A DNA stretch of 64,000 nucleotides from Kiritimatiellota bacterium B12222 (GCA_029719485.1 CP120722.1:3596001-3660000); one strand, 5' to 3'. Positions 8,667-22,608 are shown, numbered from the stretch's first letter. Notes: generated from the sequence alone by a model not told the origin. Program-made: numbers and translations.

Positions 8667-11258
8667 TTACAGTGGAGGAAGGGTAACATATTTCCCTAAA
8701 ACATCCTTCAAGGCCTGTAACTTTAGGGGTTTGCTGATGTAATCATCCATACCCGCGGCCAAGCACTTTTCTCGATCCCCCTTAATCGCATCAGCTGTAA
8801 GCGCGATGACAGGTAAATGAGCACGCTCTTGCGTAGCCGATTCCACCGCTCTCCACTCTTTTGTCGCAGTAATACCATCCATTCCGGGCATATGGAGATC
8901 CATCAGCACGGCATCATAATCAGCATTCTGCTTCAACACGTCCAATGCTTCTTGGCCATTGCCCACTACGTCGCACTCCACCCCGAGTCGTTTCAAAAAT
9001 TGCACCGCAACTTTTTGGTTAATCAGGTTATCTTCAGCCAAAAGGACACGGATTTTTTCTGGAGGAACTTCAATAAGTTGCGATGCGGAGGGACTCCGTG
9101 CCGCCTCTTGTAACTGACGCTCCGAGTACGCTAATTTTACTTTATCTTGACTGCGTTTCCGTCCTTCTAATAAGGCCTCTTGCGCAATTTTAGAAATCTG
9201 ATCTTTTTCGACCGGTTTTAAGACATACCGAAAAAGCGCATGACTATTGATCGCATCCAACATCGTATCCAAATCAGAATGCCCCGTAATCAAGACCCTC
9301 ACCACCGAGGATCCATTCTTTTGTAAACGCTTACAAAAGTCTAACCCTTTTTCTCCCGGCATATCATGATCACAAAATAAAATCTCAATTTCATGATTCC
9401 CCTGCAATAACGCTTCAGCTTCGCGGGTATTTGCAGCCGTAAACACCTCAAATTCCTTCCCTAAAAAACGTTTATTACACTCTAAATTGGCTTCTTCATC
9501 ATCGACGACCAATACCACAGGCTTGCCTCGCTCCTGCTGATATAAATTTTGCATCAATACATTTTGTAGTTGAGGTGCACTTACAGGCTTTTGCATGACC
9601 GCAGAAAAACCAGATTTCAGGAAATCAGATTTGTGTTCACGTACATCCATCGACGACAATAAAAACAGCATCGTTTCAGATAATTCAGGAAGCTTCCGAA
9701 TACGTTGTGCCAGTTGAACCCCATCCACTTCAGGCACCATCATATCCAATAAAACACAATCAAAGGGGGCGCCGTTGTTTTTAGCATTCATCAGCAGCTC
9801 AATCGCCTCATGGGGAGAACGCACCTCTTTATGACGACAATTCCAATGCGCCAATAATCCCCCCATAATGCGGAGATTGGTCGGATTATCATCCACAACC
9901 AATATTTTACGATTCGCCAGATAAGAGGATGATGACGACTCTGCTGACGGATGGCTGGCCCATGATTTTTTAAAGTCCAAAATCACCCGGAATTGTGAGC
10001 CCTCTCCTTGCACACTTTCTACTTCAAGTTTGCCATGCATTAAATTCACCAATCGATGTACGATGGTAAGTCCCAAGCCCGTTCCTTCATAACTGCGGGC
10101 AGATGAGCCATCTAATTGATGAAATTCCTCAAACAATCTCGGCATTAAATGTTCGGGAATGCCAAAGCCTGTATCCGAAATTAAAAATTCTATTTGAATC
10201 ACCTCCGGGCTGTTCTTTACACAACGGGTACGAACCTTTACCCCACCCCGATTGGTGAATTTGATGGCATTGGTAATCAGATTCATCAAAATTTGTCGTA
10301 CCCGAACCGAATCGCCCATCACCTCGTGCGGTAAATTTTCGTCAATTTCCGTTTGATAAGAGATCCCTTTTTCAACCGCCCTGCCCTCTAAAAGACCATG
10401 CACACTATCCAACATCGTATGTAAATCAAATACCCCAGCGTGGATAATCAATTTGCCGGCTTCAATCTTTGAGAAATCTAAAATGTCGTTGACGATATGT
10501 AACAACATTTCCCCACTTTGTAGCAGAATGTTAATTTGCTCATGCTGCCCTTCAGTTAAATCTTCATAACTTAACAACCGCGCCATTCCTAAAATCCCAT
10601 TCATGGGCGTGCGGATTTCATGACTCATTCTCGCCAAAAATTCGCTTTTCGCCGAATTGGCTTTATCAGACTCCACCACCAATTTTCTGGCCCGATCAAC
10701 TGCAGTATTGAGTTCTCGATTTGTTTCTACCAACAAGCGTTCGGAATCCCATCTCAACAATGACACCGCAAGCGCCCCACAAAAACACTTGAAAAAAGAT
10801 CGGACACGATCGTCCCATTTTATTTGATCTGAAACGGATTCAAAACAAAGCACTCCCCAAAGATGATTCCGCAAAAAAAGTGGATACATCAAACAAGACC
10901 CCATCCCCCTCGACTGAAAATATGCCCGCTCTTTCTCTGGAAAGTCGTCAAGAGTCCCGTGCACTTCTTGACCCTTTTGCCATAAACTTATCCACGCAGG
11001 AAAAACCTCATTCAACAACATGGGTCTCCCTTCATGAAAAACCTCATTTTCAGAACGCGACCACTGGTGGCTACACTTCACCCAAAACTCTTGAGGTCGC
11101 GCACTCCCCGCTTCACTCAACAAACTTACCCGGTCTTGGCGACTGATGTCACCTAAACGAACCAATACGTCATTAATCGCAACATCACGGTCTGCATCGG
11201 AAGCTAAAATTTGATAGATTCCGGGAACAAGCTCTAAGATGCGATCAATTTCAGTCAT
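8667..11258 (-). CDS. GAF-hybrid histidine kinase with three receiver domains
   Basis: The 863-residue soluble sensor kinase contains a GAF-like input domain (about 1-170), a coiled linker, HisKA (phospho-histidine H213 in [10 protein letters not shown]) and HATPase_c (N330, DTGFGIP at 362-368, GTGLGL at 392-397). Three receivers follow, with acceptor aspartates at D505, D630 and D787. The second has YVLKPVEK, a sequence common in RpfG-type receivers. No transmembrane segment or separate HPt domain is seen, so final transfer may use the HPt domain of the convergent PP2C protein. The start codon overlaps the end of the upstream membrane-protein gene by 8 bases, indicating translational coupling. 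Confidence 0.9.
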   Translation of the reverse strand: MTEIDRILELVPGIYQILASDADRDVAINDVLVRLGDISRQDRVSLLSEAGSARPQEFWVKCSHQWSRSENEVFHEGRPMLLNEVFPAWISLWQKGQEVHGTLDDFPEKERAYFQSRGMGSCLMYPLFLRNHLWGVLCFESVSDQIKWDDRVRSFFKCFCGALAVSLLRWDSERLLVETNRELNTAVDRARKLVVESDKANSAKSEFLARMSHEIRTPMNGILGMARLLSYEDLTEGQHEQINILLQSGEMLLHIVNDILDFSKIEAGKLIIHAGVFDLHTMLDSVHGLLEGRAVEKGISYQTEIDENLPHEVMGDSVRVRQILMNLITNAIKFTNRGGVKVRTRCVKNSPEVIQIEFLISDTGFGIPEHLMPRLFEEFHQLDGSSARSYEGTGLGLTIVHRLVNLMHGKLEVESVQGEGSQFRVILDFKKSWASHPSAESSSSSYLANRKILVVDDNPTNLRIMGGLLAHWNCRHKEVRSPHEAIELLMNAKNNGAPFDCVLLDMMVPEVDGVQLAQRIRKLPELSETMLFLLSSMDVREHKSDFLKSGFSAVMQKPVSAPQLQNVLMQNLYQQERGKPVVLVVDDEEANLECNKRFLGKEFEVFTAANTREAEALLQGNHEIEILFCDHDMPGEKGLDFCKRLQKNGSSVVRVLITGHSDLDTMLDAINSHALFRYVLKPVEKDQISKIAQEALLEGRKRSQDKVKLAYSERQLQEAARSPSASQLIEVPPEKIRVLLAEDNLINQKVAVQFLKRLGVECDVVGNGQEALDVLKQNADYDAVLMDLHMPGMDGITATKEWRAVESATQERAHLPVIALTADAIKGDREKCLAAGMDDYISKPLKLQALKDVLGKYVTLPPL

Positions 11259-12306
11259 GAGAAAAGGAGTACTGCTCTATGTCAGGAGTAACAGGAGGAT
11301 AAATTTTCAGAGGTTGCGTGCCGAGATACGCAGGAGCCCAAAGTAGCAACTGACACAACACCACCGACTGATAAGCTCGAGGAAACCGTACATCTAATAA
11401 AGTAGGTACTTTGGACAACCCTAAGGCCACAAAGATCCATAGAGGTAAGAGCACAGTTTCAGGCCCCGACGCCAACAGCGGTTCCAACACAAGTAACGGC
11501 ATGGTAAAAGCCAAAGACCACCAACCCGCCCCCCGACGACGCGCGCCATACACCAACAAGAGTAGCAGACTGACCACCAACAACAGATAACGGGAGAACA
11601 GCCCCCCCCATCCTCCGAACCCAAGCTCACCCTGAAGGCTTCCCCCCGGAATCATTCGTGCCAAAGCATCAGGATCAAACACCACGAGAACCAAACCAAG
11701 AGGGAGCACTACTGCGACCATGCCGATGACGGCCCAGTTAAGCCGATAGCGAAATACTTCCCAACAGCCCATCAGCAATCCGATAATCGGTAATAGCCAA
11801 ATGCCATGTAACAACAGGGCGATGCCCACAAATACCCCACCCCGAATGATCGGCACTTTGGTTTCATTGTGACTAATCGCCTCAAAACCTTTGATGAAAA
11901 AGTAAACACTCCAACTGGCTGAACCTGCGGCACTCATCCACACCGAAAAGCCTGGTAAGGTAAACAAAATCAATAGGGAAGGTAAACTCCCCACAAATCC
12001 ATTGTGTGGTTTCAAAAACCGAATCACCTGCGCTAATGCCAAAAACCATCCCACTAACGCGAGAATCCGACCGGGGAGTAAAGGATAGTCCTCCCCACCA
12101 AAGGCATTCAACCAGGTTTGAAAAGCGGAGCCCTCTCCCTGTAATAAGCGTAGTTCAAAAAAAGTTACCGGCAAAGATCCCGTAAACAATTCGATTAAGT
12201 CCTCTCCCGTTTGCCACACAAACCAAGAGGCAAAAATAGAGATCCATAACGTGTGCCATACATTATCAGGTACCGAATGCGCTGGGGGATGTAATCGTAA
12301 GGTCAT
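11251..12306 (-). CDS. Polytopic membrane protein of unknown function
   Basis: The 351-residue product is strongly hydrophobic, with about nine predicted membrane segments, and I do not recognise its family. The N-terminus has a short polar lead ([19 protein letters not shown]) before the first helix. A soluble stretch near residues 50-75 contains [20 protein letters not shown]. It sits between a second membrane protein (4-base ATGA overlap upstream) and the hybrid kinase (8-base overlap downstream), so the three are almost certainly one transcript. It could be the sensor or the target of the kinase, or an envelope polymer enzyme. Nothing in the sequence decides this. Confidence 0.75.
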   Translation of the reverse strand: MTLRLHPPAHSVPDNVWHTLWISIFASWFVWQTGEDLIELFTGSLPVTFFELRLLQGEGSAFQTWLNAFGGEDYPLLPGRILALVGWFLALAQVIRFLKPHNGFVGSLPSLLILFTLPGFSVWMSAAGSASWSVYFFIKGFEAISHNETKVPIIRGGVFVGIALLLHGIWLLPIIGLLMGCWEVFRYRLNWAVIGMVAVVLPLGLVLVVFDPDALARMIPGGSLQGELGFGGWGGLFSRYLLLVVSLLLLLVYGARRRGAGWWSLAFTMPLLVLEPLLASGPETVLLPLWIFVALGLSKVPTLLDVRFPRAYQSVVLCQLLLWAPAYLGTQPLKIYPPVTPDIEQYSFSHD

Positions 12307-13151
12307 GCGATACCTCCCTGTAAAAGAGGGAATAAAAGTAGGAGCAAGCCCAGTACATACACCGCGCGAGCATAGAGATCAGGAAGTGCAAAACACCATC
12401 GCGTAAGCAAAATGGCACTCAACGGAATACCCAAAGTATAGATCAAATCCATTCCAGGCATCACAGGGACGAATAGCACAGACAGCACCGCACCAAATAT
12501 CGTAAGATTCCGCCAACTGAACTTTATATCATCTGCTTGTTTTTGAGTCACTTCAAACAAACCTACCAAGGGAATCAATACCCACAACGTTTCAAGGGAA
12601 AGGAGACGCGAAAAAGCTTCACCCCATGCGAAATAATGATCCACTTCCACCACTTGATCCAGCCAACCCACATAGACGCCCTGACTAAATTGCCAGCCTA
12701 TAAGACTCGAAAGCAAAAGTATACTCGGGCCAAATACCCATTTCCCCTCATCTTCATACATGCGTCCCAGTCGGGGCACCCCAGCAATCACAAATAAAAG
12801 TAAAGAAGGCACCCACCACAACACGCTGACCCACAGCAGTGAGGCACACACAGCAGAAATTCGCTTGGGCCAATAAAGCGTCAATACCCAGGCCGACAAC
12901 CCGAAATCTACGGCCAACAGCCAAGTATCTGGAAGCGCTGCGGTTACCGGAACGTGCACGGTCAGAAGCACCAGCCCTGCACACAACAAGGGGGAAAGAC
13001 CTAAAGTCCAGGCCAAGGCAAGCCAGAGAAGACCAAACCAGAGGGTCAACCCGATCCGCGCAAGACTACCTGCAAGTATCGCCGTAAATAAAACGAGAAG
13101 CCCACCGGCAATCAGTTGAGAAAATTGTATTTGTTGTTTCGTTAACTTCAC
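12303..13151 (-). CDS. Polytopic membrane protein of unknown function, first gene of the kinase operon
   Basis: The 282-residue product is mostly membrane helices (about eight). It starts with a GTG codon (MKLTKQQIQFSQLIAGG). No catalytic motif is evident and I do not recognise the family. The stop overlaps the start of the next membrane-protein gene as ATGA. With its partner it may form a membrane complex whose activity is linked to the coupled histidine kinase; this is inferred from gene order only. Confidence 0.72.
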   Translation of the reverse strand: MKLTKQQIQFSQLIAGGLLVLFTAILAGSLARIGLTLWFGLLWLALAWTLGLSPLLCAGLVLLTVHVPVTAALPDTWLLAVDFGLSAWVLTLYWPKRISAVCASLLWVSVLWWVPSLLLFVIAGVPRLGRMYEDEGKWVFGPSILLLSSLIGWQFSQGVYVGWLDQVVEVDHYFAWGEAFSRLLSLETLWVLIPLVGLFEVTQKQADDIKFSWRNLTIFGAVLSVLFVPVMPGMDLIYTLGIPLSAILLTRWCFALPDLYARAVYVLGLLLLLFPLLQGGIA

Positions 13152-13396
13152 TCACCCTATATGCACCATGAATGCTCATGCATCAATCGCAGAAAGAGGA
13201 GGAAATCGAAAAATATAGCTGCCACAACAGCTTTCATGTTCACATGACCCCTTCCCCATCCTTTCATTAGAGGCAGATCCCACCCTCAGGCACCTCCCTC
13301 TCGGGATAGAGGTATTAAAAATTAACAAATGCGCTATAAGCCATTCCCCAAAGCCCTTTAATCGGCTATCTCTTGTCCGATTTCCATGAAACCGCA
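13152..13396. other. Intergenic region between divergent operons
   Basis: This is the start of a 314-bp gap between the GTG-started membrane-protein gene (left, minus strand) and fba (right, plus strand). I see no gene in it. The right end holds the fba promoter, listed separately. The promoter of the leftward operon must also lie here but no convincing -35/-10 pair was found. Confidence 0.5.
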
Positions 13397-13424
13397 TTGA
13401 CATCACCACTCCCTTCGATAATAC
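13397..13424 (+). promoter_or_regulatory. Sigma-70-type promoter of fba
   Basis: A consensus -35 (TTGACA, 13397-13402) is followed after 16 bases by TAATAC (13419-13424). This leaves a leader of about 35 bases before the fba ATG. It is the best single promoter match seen outside the rRNA operon and fits a highly expressed glycolytic gene. Confidence 0.75.
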
Positions 13425-13465
13425 AAAGCCGAATCTGAAAAATAACCCCTCAACAGGAAAATCCC

Positions 13466-14485
13466 ATGCCTATCGCTACTACTGAACAGTACAAAGAAAT
13501 GCTGGTGAACGCTAAATCAAAGAAATTTGCGTATCCCGCGATTAACATTGTGAACCTTGAAGGTATCCACGCCGCCCTTGAAGCTTTTCAAGAATGCGAA
13601 TGTGATGGTATGATTCAAGTATCCACCGGTGGCGGTGCCCACGCTTCTGGCGCATTGGCCGACTCAGCACTTGGAGCCAAAATTTTGGCCGAAGCCGCTC
13701 ACGAATTGGCAGCAAAATACGACAACTTGGTCGTTTTACACACAGATCATTGTATCAAAGAAAAAGTGGATCCATTCATGATTCCTTTGATTGAAGCATC
13801 TGAAGCCCGCGTAAAAGCCGGTCTTAAACCTCTCTTTAACAGTCACATGTTCGACGGTTCAGCCCTTCCTTTGGAAGAAAACCTCGAAATCGGTCTTAAA
13901 CTCGCTCGTCGCATGCAAAGCCTCGGTATGTTTATCGAAGTTGAATCCGGCATTGTCGGTGGTGAAGAAGACGGTATCGATAACTCAGACGTGAAAGCTG
14001 AAAAACTTTACACCTCTCCCGAAGACATGTGCCTCGTATACCAAACCTTGAAAGAAGTAGATACCTTCATGTATGCTGCAACTTTCGGTAACGTACACGG
14101 TGTATACAAACCCGGTAACGTGAAATTGACTCCTAAGATTTTGAAAGCAGGTCAAGATGCCGTGAAAGCAAAATTTGGTACAGACGACAATCCTTTGGAT
14201 CTCGTTTTCCACGGTGGATCTGGTTCCGCTCCAGAAGAAATCGCCGAAACCCTCGGTTACGGTGTGATCAAAATGAATGTCGATACCGACACTCAATATG
14301 CATTCACCCGCCCTGTAGTTGATCACATGATGAAAAATTACGACGGCGTTCTCCGCATCGAAGGCGAAATGGGCAACAAAAAAGTATACGACCCACGCGC
14401 CTGGTTGAAAGCCGGCAAAAACAACATGAAAGAGCGGATCAAGCAAGCTTGCCGCGAACTTCATGCAGAAGGCACTCGCGTGTAA
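13466..14485 (+). CDS. fba: Class II fructose-bisphosphate aldolase
   Basis: The enzyme cleaves fructose 1,6-bisphosphate to dihydroxyacetone phosphate and glyceraldehyde 3-phosphate, and runs in reverse in gluconeogenesis. The 339-residue product resembles the class IIA, E. coli-like group. HTDHC at 92-96 provides the catalytic aspartate (D94) and zinc-binding histidine (H95). FIEVESGIVGGEEDG and the later VFHGGSGS loop are the usual metal and phosphate-binding segments. The start ATG follows an AGGA element. The gene stands alone between a strong promoter and a strong terminator. It supplies the step that uses fructose phosphates made by the sugar operon at 46-54 kb. Confidence 0.95.
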   Translation: MPIATTEQYKEMLVNAKSKKFAYPAINIVNLEGIHAALEAFQECECDGMIQVSTGGGAHASGALADSALGAKILAEAAHELAAKYDNLVVLHTDHCIKEKVDPFMIPLIEASEARVKAGLKPLFNSHMFDGSALPLEENLEIGLKLARRMQSLGMFIEVESGIVGGEEDGIDNSDVKAEKLYTSPEDMCLVYQTLKEVDTFMYAATFGNVHGVYKPGNVKLTPKILKAGQDAVKAKFGTDDNPLDLVFHGGSGSAPEEIAETLGYGVIKMNVDTDTQYAFTRPVVDHMMKNYDGVLRIEGEMGNKKVYDPRAWLKAGKNNMKERIKQACRELHAEGTRV

Positions 14486-14506
14486 CTCAGGCTTTCAACC
14501 TGATCA

Positions 14507-14538
14507 TAAAAACGGTCTCTCCGGAGACCGTTTTTTTT
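14507..14538 (+). terminator. Rho-independent terminator of fba
   Basis: A near-perfect 10-bp stem (AAACGGTCTC / GAGACCGTTT) with a TCCG loop is followed by a run of T residues. It starts about 20 bases after the fba stop codon. Confidence 0.9.
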
Positions 14539-14634
14539 ATGCCAAAATCCCCCACCCTGTCCCCCTATCCACAACACCACCTCCCCTAACACCTAATCAA
14601 CCCCTAACGTAACTCAGGTATTCCTACCTCAAGG

Positions 14635-14674
14635 AATTCAGGCTTTCAGCCTGACCATAAAAACACTCTCCCCA
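14635..14674 (+). repeat. Degenerate second copy of the fba 3' end
   Basis: The sequence beginning TTCAGGCTTTCAGCCTGA and continuing CATAAAAAC repeats the sequence just after the fba stop (14487-14512) with a few changes. In this copy the terminator stem has decayed. It looks like an old local duplication of the fba 3' region with no gene left in it. The surrounding 14539-14768 shows no coding sequence. Confidence 0.5.
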
Positions 14675-14768
14675 CAAACTGTTTTCTACTCCCCCCTTCA
14701 TCCCCACCATAACCTAAGCAGCAACAGTCTCAACCATCGCCCTCCATGAGAGCACAACGCACATATAC

Positions 14769-14792
14769 AAAAAAGGGGACCCGAAGGTCCCC
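14769..14792 (-). terminator. Rho-independent terminator of the DUF4886 gene
   Basis: Read on the minus strand, a GGGGACC stem closes on GGTCCCC through a TTCG tetraloop and is followed by TTTTTT. It lies about 27 bases past the stop codon of the gene ending at 14819. Confidence 0.9.
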
Positions 14793-14818
14793 CCATCTTC
14801 ACAGAAAACAAAACGTAC

Positions 14819-15766
14819 TCATTCACCCTTCGGAGCGAGCACAGTCTCATATGCCACATCACGCAGAGATTCCGCCTGCTCTTCTGTCAATGCTTTAGGT
14901 TTGTAAGTGATTGCCCGAGGATCTTGATCAAAAAAGAAGGCGTACCAAACCAAACCTCCTAAATATTCTCCATTGGGTCCTGCATGAAATCCATCGACTC
15001 CCACAATCCACTCCCCCTGCTTGTTCTTTTTCCAACTAAACACCCGGTTGAGACTATTTTTCAATTCAGGTAACTTATCTTTGTCTTCAGGATAAATAAG
15101 CGTTTTCACATCAATATCAACCAGTTGCTCATCCCACATGGGTAATGCACGCGCATTTTGAAATGCGGTCCCCACAGGAATCACCTCTAAATCAAACTCA
15201 ACCGCAATAGCCTCATAAGCCGCATGAAGTTTTTCATACATATCCTGAGGGTCTAATTTCCATTCCGTGTTCCGGTAGCTGTTCACACTGTGCGACCAGG
15301 TTTCGTGGATCACAACTTCCGCCTGGGGTGCATATTCATGAATAATTTCAATAAGTTCTGCCGTATAAGGCGTATAGGTTTCTGGTTTGTAACTTTTCGT
15401 ACTCAACTGCTGAATGGTGACATAATCCCATTCTTTATCTTGGAGGACTTCCTTCAGAGAGGCCTTTGATTTTGCGAACTTTCCATTCACTTTATATCCG
15501 TAGGCATTCCCCTTCGTGGGATCCTCTTTGTGTGCTTTCGCCAAACGAACATGCTTATCCAATGGACAGCCACCAATATTAGCCTCCCCCACAACCGCCT
15601 GAATTTCGGGGTTGTTCGCAATGATCTGCGGGAAATATTTCATAGAATTTACAGTAAAACTATTGCCCACTCCAAGGATGCGCACCACGCCATCCTCTCC
15701 GGACCATACAAAGGTAAAAAAACAAAGGGAGCAAAACGTCAAAAGTGTACGAAATCGAATCATCAT
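14819..15766 (-). CDS. Secreted DUF4886 (SGNH-hydrolase-like) protein
   Basis: The 315-residue protein begins with a signal peptide (hydrophobic core about residues 6-20, LLTFCSLCFFTFVWS). It then shows an SGNH block I motif, GVGNSFTVNS, followed by YVTIQQLS and VVIHETWSHSV, the pattern of DUF4886. The family belongs to the GDSL/SGNH esterase-like fold and is often found beside polysaccharide-degradation genes in Bacteroidota and PVC bacteria. An envelope-located deacylation or esterase role on a carbohydrate is likely but not shown. It stands alone with its own terminator. Start codons are MM in tandem, and no clear Shine-Dalgarno sequence precedes them. Confidence 0.85.
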   Translation of the reverse strand: MMIRFRTLLTFCSLCFFTFVWSGEDGVVRILGVGNSFTVNSMKYFPQIIANNPEIQAVVGEANIGGCPLDKHVRLAKAHKEDPTKGNAYGYKVNGKFAKSKASLKEVLQDKEWDYVTIQQLSTKSYKPETYTPYTAELIEIIHEYAPQAEVVIHETWSHSVNSYRNTEWKLDPQDMYEKLHAAYEAIAVEFDLEVIPVGTAFQNARALPMWDEQLVDIDVKTLIYPEDKDKLPELKNSLNRVFSWKKNKQGEWIVGVDGFHAGPNGEYLGGLVWYAFFFDQDPRAITYKPKALTEEQAESLRDVAYETVLAPKGE

Positions 15767-15921
15767 TATCTAATCAGGGGGTTAAGGTGAACTTCACGAC
15801 CAAAACAAGTGTCGCAAATAAGGCTATACTTCTTTCTCTCCTAGAGAAAAAGAGTTTTTTGAGCATTTTCATGACGTTCACTGGATAATAGTACTCACTG
15901 AAAATGTAGCAACATGACTGC

Positions 15922-15954
15922 AAAAAAACCCCGAAGCAAATTCATGCTTCGAGG
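15922..15954 (-). terminator. Rho-independent terminator of the Rnk-like gene
   Basis: On the minus strand a 10-base stem (CCTCGAAGCA / TGCTTCGGGG, one mismatch) is followed by seven T residues. It sits about 50 bases downstream of the gene ending at 16005. Confidence 0.88.
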
Positions 15955-16004
15955 TCATTGAAAAGGAGGTATTGAGCTCCACCCTCCGTAAAAAAGGAAG
16001 AGGC

Positions 16005-16421
16005 TTAGAGGTGCAAATCACCCGCAGCTTCAGGTTGATACAAAATCTCTTCAATTAACAGGCGTCTTTTACCACCAGGAACGTCCCATTCAATTTCGTC
16101 CCCTTGGGCATAACCCAATAAAGCGGTACCTATAGGCGAAAGAATCGATAAATTTCCAGACTCAATATTTGCATTGGCAGGAAAGACCAAAGTGACTTCT
16201 GATTTTTCACCATCTTCAAGATCCACAAAACGAAGGCGACTATTCATGGTCACCACGTTCTCAGGAATTTTTGTTGAATCAACCACTTTTGCCCGCTCCA
16301 ATTCTTCTTGAATGGTCTTAAGATCATTGCGATCTTGAAAGTTAAATTCTTGGGCAACATCCATCAATTCCGTGAGCCGTTTTTTATCAAACGCAGTAAT
16401 ATATATTTTTCGTTTTTTCAT
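16005..16421 (-). CDS. rnk: Rnk/GreA-family transcription elongation-type protein
   Basis: The protein (138 residues from this start) has a short N-terminal helical part and a C-terminal GreA/GreB FKBP-like domain with SPIGTALLGYAQGDEIEW, typical of Rnk (nucleoside diphosphate kinase regulator). Rnk binds RNA polymerase near the secondary channel, but its shortened coiled coil lacks the catalytic tip of GreA. Two in-frame ATGs exist, at 16430 and 16421. The AAGG element lies directly against the first and nine bases before the second, so the second is chosen. A perfect 8-bp palindrome sits in the leader. The gene is monocistronic. Confidence 0.85.
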   Translation of the reverse strand: MKKRKIYITAFDKKRLTELMDVAQEFNFQDRNDLKTIQEELERAKVVDSTKIPENVVTMNSRLRFVDLEDGEKSEVTLVFPANANIESGNLSILSPIGTALLGYAQGDEIEWDVPGGKRRLLIEEILYQPEAAGDLHL

Positions 16422-16445
16422 ATGATGCATCCTTAATAATCAAAA

Positions 16446-16465
16446 ATTCAACCCGAGGGTTGAAT
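16446..16465 (-). promoter_or_regulatory. Palindrome in the rnk leader
   Basis: ATTCAACC and GGTTGAAT form a perfect 8-bp inverted repeat around CGAG, 24 bases upstream of the chosen start. On the minus strand it is followed by TTTTTG, so it could be a weak leader terminator as well as a protein-binding site. Confidence 0.45.
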
Positions 16466-16703
16466 GATAAGTTTAACAAAAGTGGTTTCAATACCTCTCA
16501 TGTATGAGCAGAATTATAGAGGAGTCAAGCCCGTCATACATGAATAAACACCTCATTCATTTAATTTATAAGCTATCGGCTAAAAAATATAAGCCACATC
16601 ACCCTCCCCCCCATTCTGTATCCCCACCCCTTCCATTTCCAGAACGGGGCTTTAGGGGGCGCTAATTTTCGCGGCCTTTTCCGGCAAAACATCGGAGGCC
16701 TCA

Positions 16704-16720
16704 CTGACCTAGGAGGTCAG
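16704..16720. repeat. Perfect inverted repeat downstream of the rRNA operon
   Basis: CTGACCT and AGGTCAG flank AGG. The structure lies beyond the rRNA operon terminator. It may be a backup hairpin. The rest of 16466-16736 holds no gene that I can support. Confidence 0.4.
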
Positions 16721-16736
16721 ATCCCAAAAGTTGGGC

Positions 16737-16776
16737 AAAAAGAAACCCCCGAATTACTTGTGTAAAACGGGGGTTA
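16737..16776 (-). terminator. Terminator of the rRNA operon
   Basis: On the minus strand an AACCCCCG / CGGGGGTT stem (loop of about 16 bases) follows the 5S gene within a dozen bases and runs into a T-rich tract. Confidence 0.85.
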
Positions 16777-16785
16777 TTAAAAAAG

Positions 16786-16902
16786 TTCCGGCAGCGTGCT
16801 ACTCTTCCACAACATTATGTTGCAGTACCATCGCCGCTGAGAGACTTAACTACCGTGTTCGAGATGGGAACGGGTGGGTCACTCTCGCCATAGCCACCGG
16901 AA
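16786..16902 (-). rRNA. rrf: 5S ribosomal RNA
   Basis: The minus-strand sequence pairs at its ends (TTCCGGTGGC with GCTGCCGGAA). It contains the conserved core CCCATCTCGAACACGG, and its length of about 117 bases is normal. It is the last gene of the operon, followed directly by the terminator. Confidence 0.93.
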
Positions 16903-16986
16903 AGGGGGCTCTCTCGAGAAGAGAGAAAAAATTGAAATTGCATAGAACGGGTATACCAATCGACAGATATTCGGAAATAAAAATAG

Positions 16987-19920
<2,934 letters not shown>

Positions 19921-19974
19921 ATAATTGTTTATATCCCGATATTCTATCGGTTGTAATTTGTATACCCTATCTAT

Positions 19975-19990
19975 GCAATTTTCAAAGAAC
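19975..19990 (-). promoter_or_regulatory. boxA-like antitermination element in the 16S-23S spacer
   Basis: On the minus strand GTTCTTTGAAAATTGC matches the boxA element (TGCTCTTTAACA-like) that recruits the Nus antitermination complex. A second copy lies in the leader of the operon. Confidence 0.6.
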
Positions 19991-20101
19991 TGTGGTGCAG
20001 GGTTCCCGCGTTGGGTTCCAAGACCGAAAGCTTTTTTAACAAGTAAATTTGTAAATATCTGATGATTGTTTTATCCGTCATCACCTATCCGCCATTTATA
20101 A

Positions 20102-20178
20102 TGGTGGGCGCACCAGGACTCGAACCTGGGACCTCGTCCTTATCAGGGACGCGCTCTAACCAACTGAGCTATGCGCCC
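20102..20178 (-). tRNA. tRNA-Ile(GAT)
   Basis: A full cloverleaf is read on the minus strand: acceptor GGGCGCA/TGCGCCC, D-arm AGCTCAGTTGGTTAGAGC, anticodon GAT in CTGATAAG, T-arm GGTTCGAGTCC and encoded CCA. It lies between tRNA-Ala and 23S, so it is second in the spacer. Confidence 0.97.
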
Positions 20179-20193
20179 GGCTGAATCAAAAAC

Positions 20194-20269
20194 TGGTGGA
20201 GCCAGACGGGATCGAACCGACGACCTCCTGAATGCAAATCAGGCGCTCTCCCAGCTGAGCTATGGCCCC
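20194..20269 (-). tRNA. tRNA-Ala(TGC)
   Basis: A full cloverleaf is read on the minus strand: GGGGCCA acceptor (with a G-U pair), AGCTCAGCTGGGAGAGC D-arm, anticodon TGC in TTTGCAT, GGTTCGATCCC T-arm and encoded CCA. It comes first after 16S, the reverse of the common Ile-Ala order. Confidence 0.97.
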
Positions 20270-20484
20270 AAAATCTGTTTGAGAGACCGGGATATCACTT
20301 TCGTGATCGTTGCCGTTTAATTATTTCGCTCTAGAAATGATATGATTTATGAAACCGTACAAACCCTGTAAGTTGTCGTTGTAATACGTTACCGTATTAC
20401 GCAACCAGAAATGAATCTGGTGTTTAACCTATCTGCAGAAAAGCAGCAATAATTTGGGAAATCCAAATTAAGTCCTTTCGCAGA

Positions 20485-22057
<1,573 letters not shown>

Positions 22058-22190
22058 TAAAAAATCTTTTTACAAAGAATTTATCCGCTCCATTTATTTG
22101 TATTTGTTGGAGCCTCAAATTTCTTGTCGGGTTCGCACAAGTTTCACAAATCACATCATTTCTAAATCGAAATAATTTTTTTATTTACTT

Positions 22191-22208
22191 GCTAAATTTT
22201 TAAAGAAC
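22191..22208 (-). promoter_or_regulatory. boxA-like antitermination element in the rRNA leader
   Basis: On the minus strand GTTCTTTAAAAATTTAGC resembles the classical boxA of rrn leaders. It lies about 135 bases before mature 16S and downstream of all the promoters. Confidence 0.65.
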
Positions 22209-22257
22209 TATGGACTGTGTGACTTGCGTCTCACACTCCGTAAATCGGGTCCGCTCT

Positions 22258-22285
22258 TTTACAGTATCTTCGAGCATCTTGTCAA
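22258..22285 (-). promoter_or_regulatory. rRNA operon promoter, most proximal
   Basis: On the minus strand TTGACA (22280-22285) is followed after 16 bases by TGTAAA (22258-22263), about 200 bases before mature 16S. Confidence 0.65.
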
Positions 22286-22379
22286 CAGGTTTTTTAAAGT
22301 TTCTTTTACTTTATTTCCAAGCCGTTTGTTTGGCTTGTACTGTCGGAAGAACGAAGTCGCTGTAAGCGAAGGGAGCGGG

Positions 22380-22408
22380 GTTTTACACGTCAGGCAGCTT
22401 ACTGTCAA
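22380..22408 (-). promoter_or_regulatory. rRNA operon promoter, second from 16S
   Basis: On the minus strand TTGACA (22403-22408) is followed after 17 bases by TAAAAC (22380-22385). A GC-rich CCCGCTCCC discriminator comes next, as is usual for stringently controlled rRNA promoters. Confidence 0.6.
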
Positions 22409-22493
22409 CCGTGTATTTTACTTTTTATTTAAGTCTTTTTGACGGACTTAAAAACATGGCAACGTGATGTTTTTCTCGTTGCGGGAGTCGCGG

Positions 22494-22521
22494 AACATAG
22501 TGATTATTTCCTCAACGTCAA
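22494..22521 (-). promoter_or_regulatory. rRNA operon promoter, duplicated unit copy A
   Basis: On the minus strand TTGACG (22516-22521), a 16-base spacer and TATGTT (22494-22499) are followed by a CCGCGACTCCCGC discriminator. The whole block is repeated almost identically 115 bases further upstream. Confidence 0.7.
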
Positions 22522-22608
22522 CCCCTGTTTTGATTTTTATTTCATCCCTACAATTTGTAAGCATAAACACATGGCAACTCGAACATTCTCTCGTTGCGGG
22601 AGTCGCGG

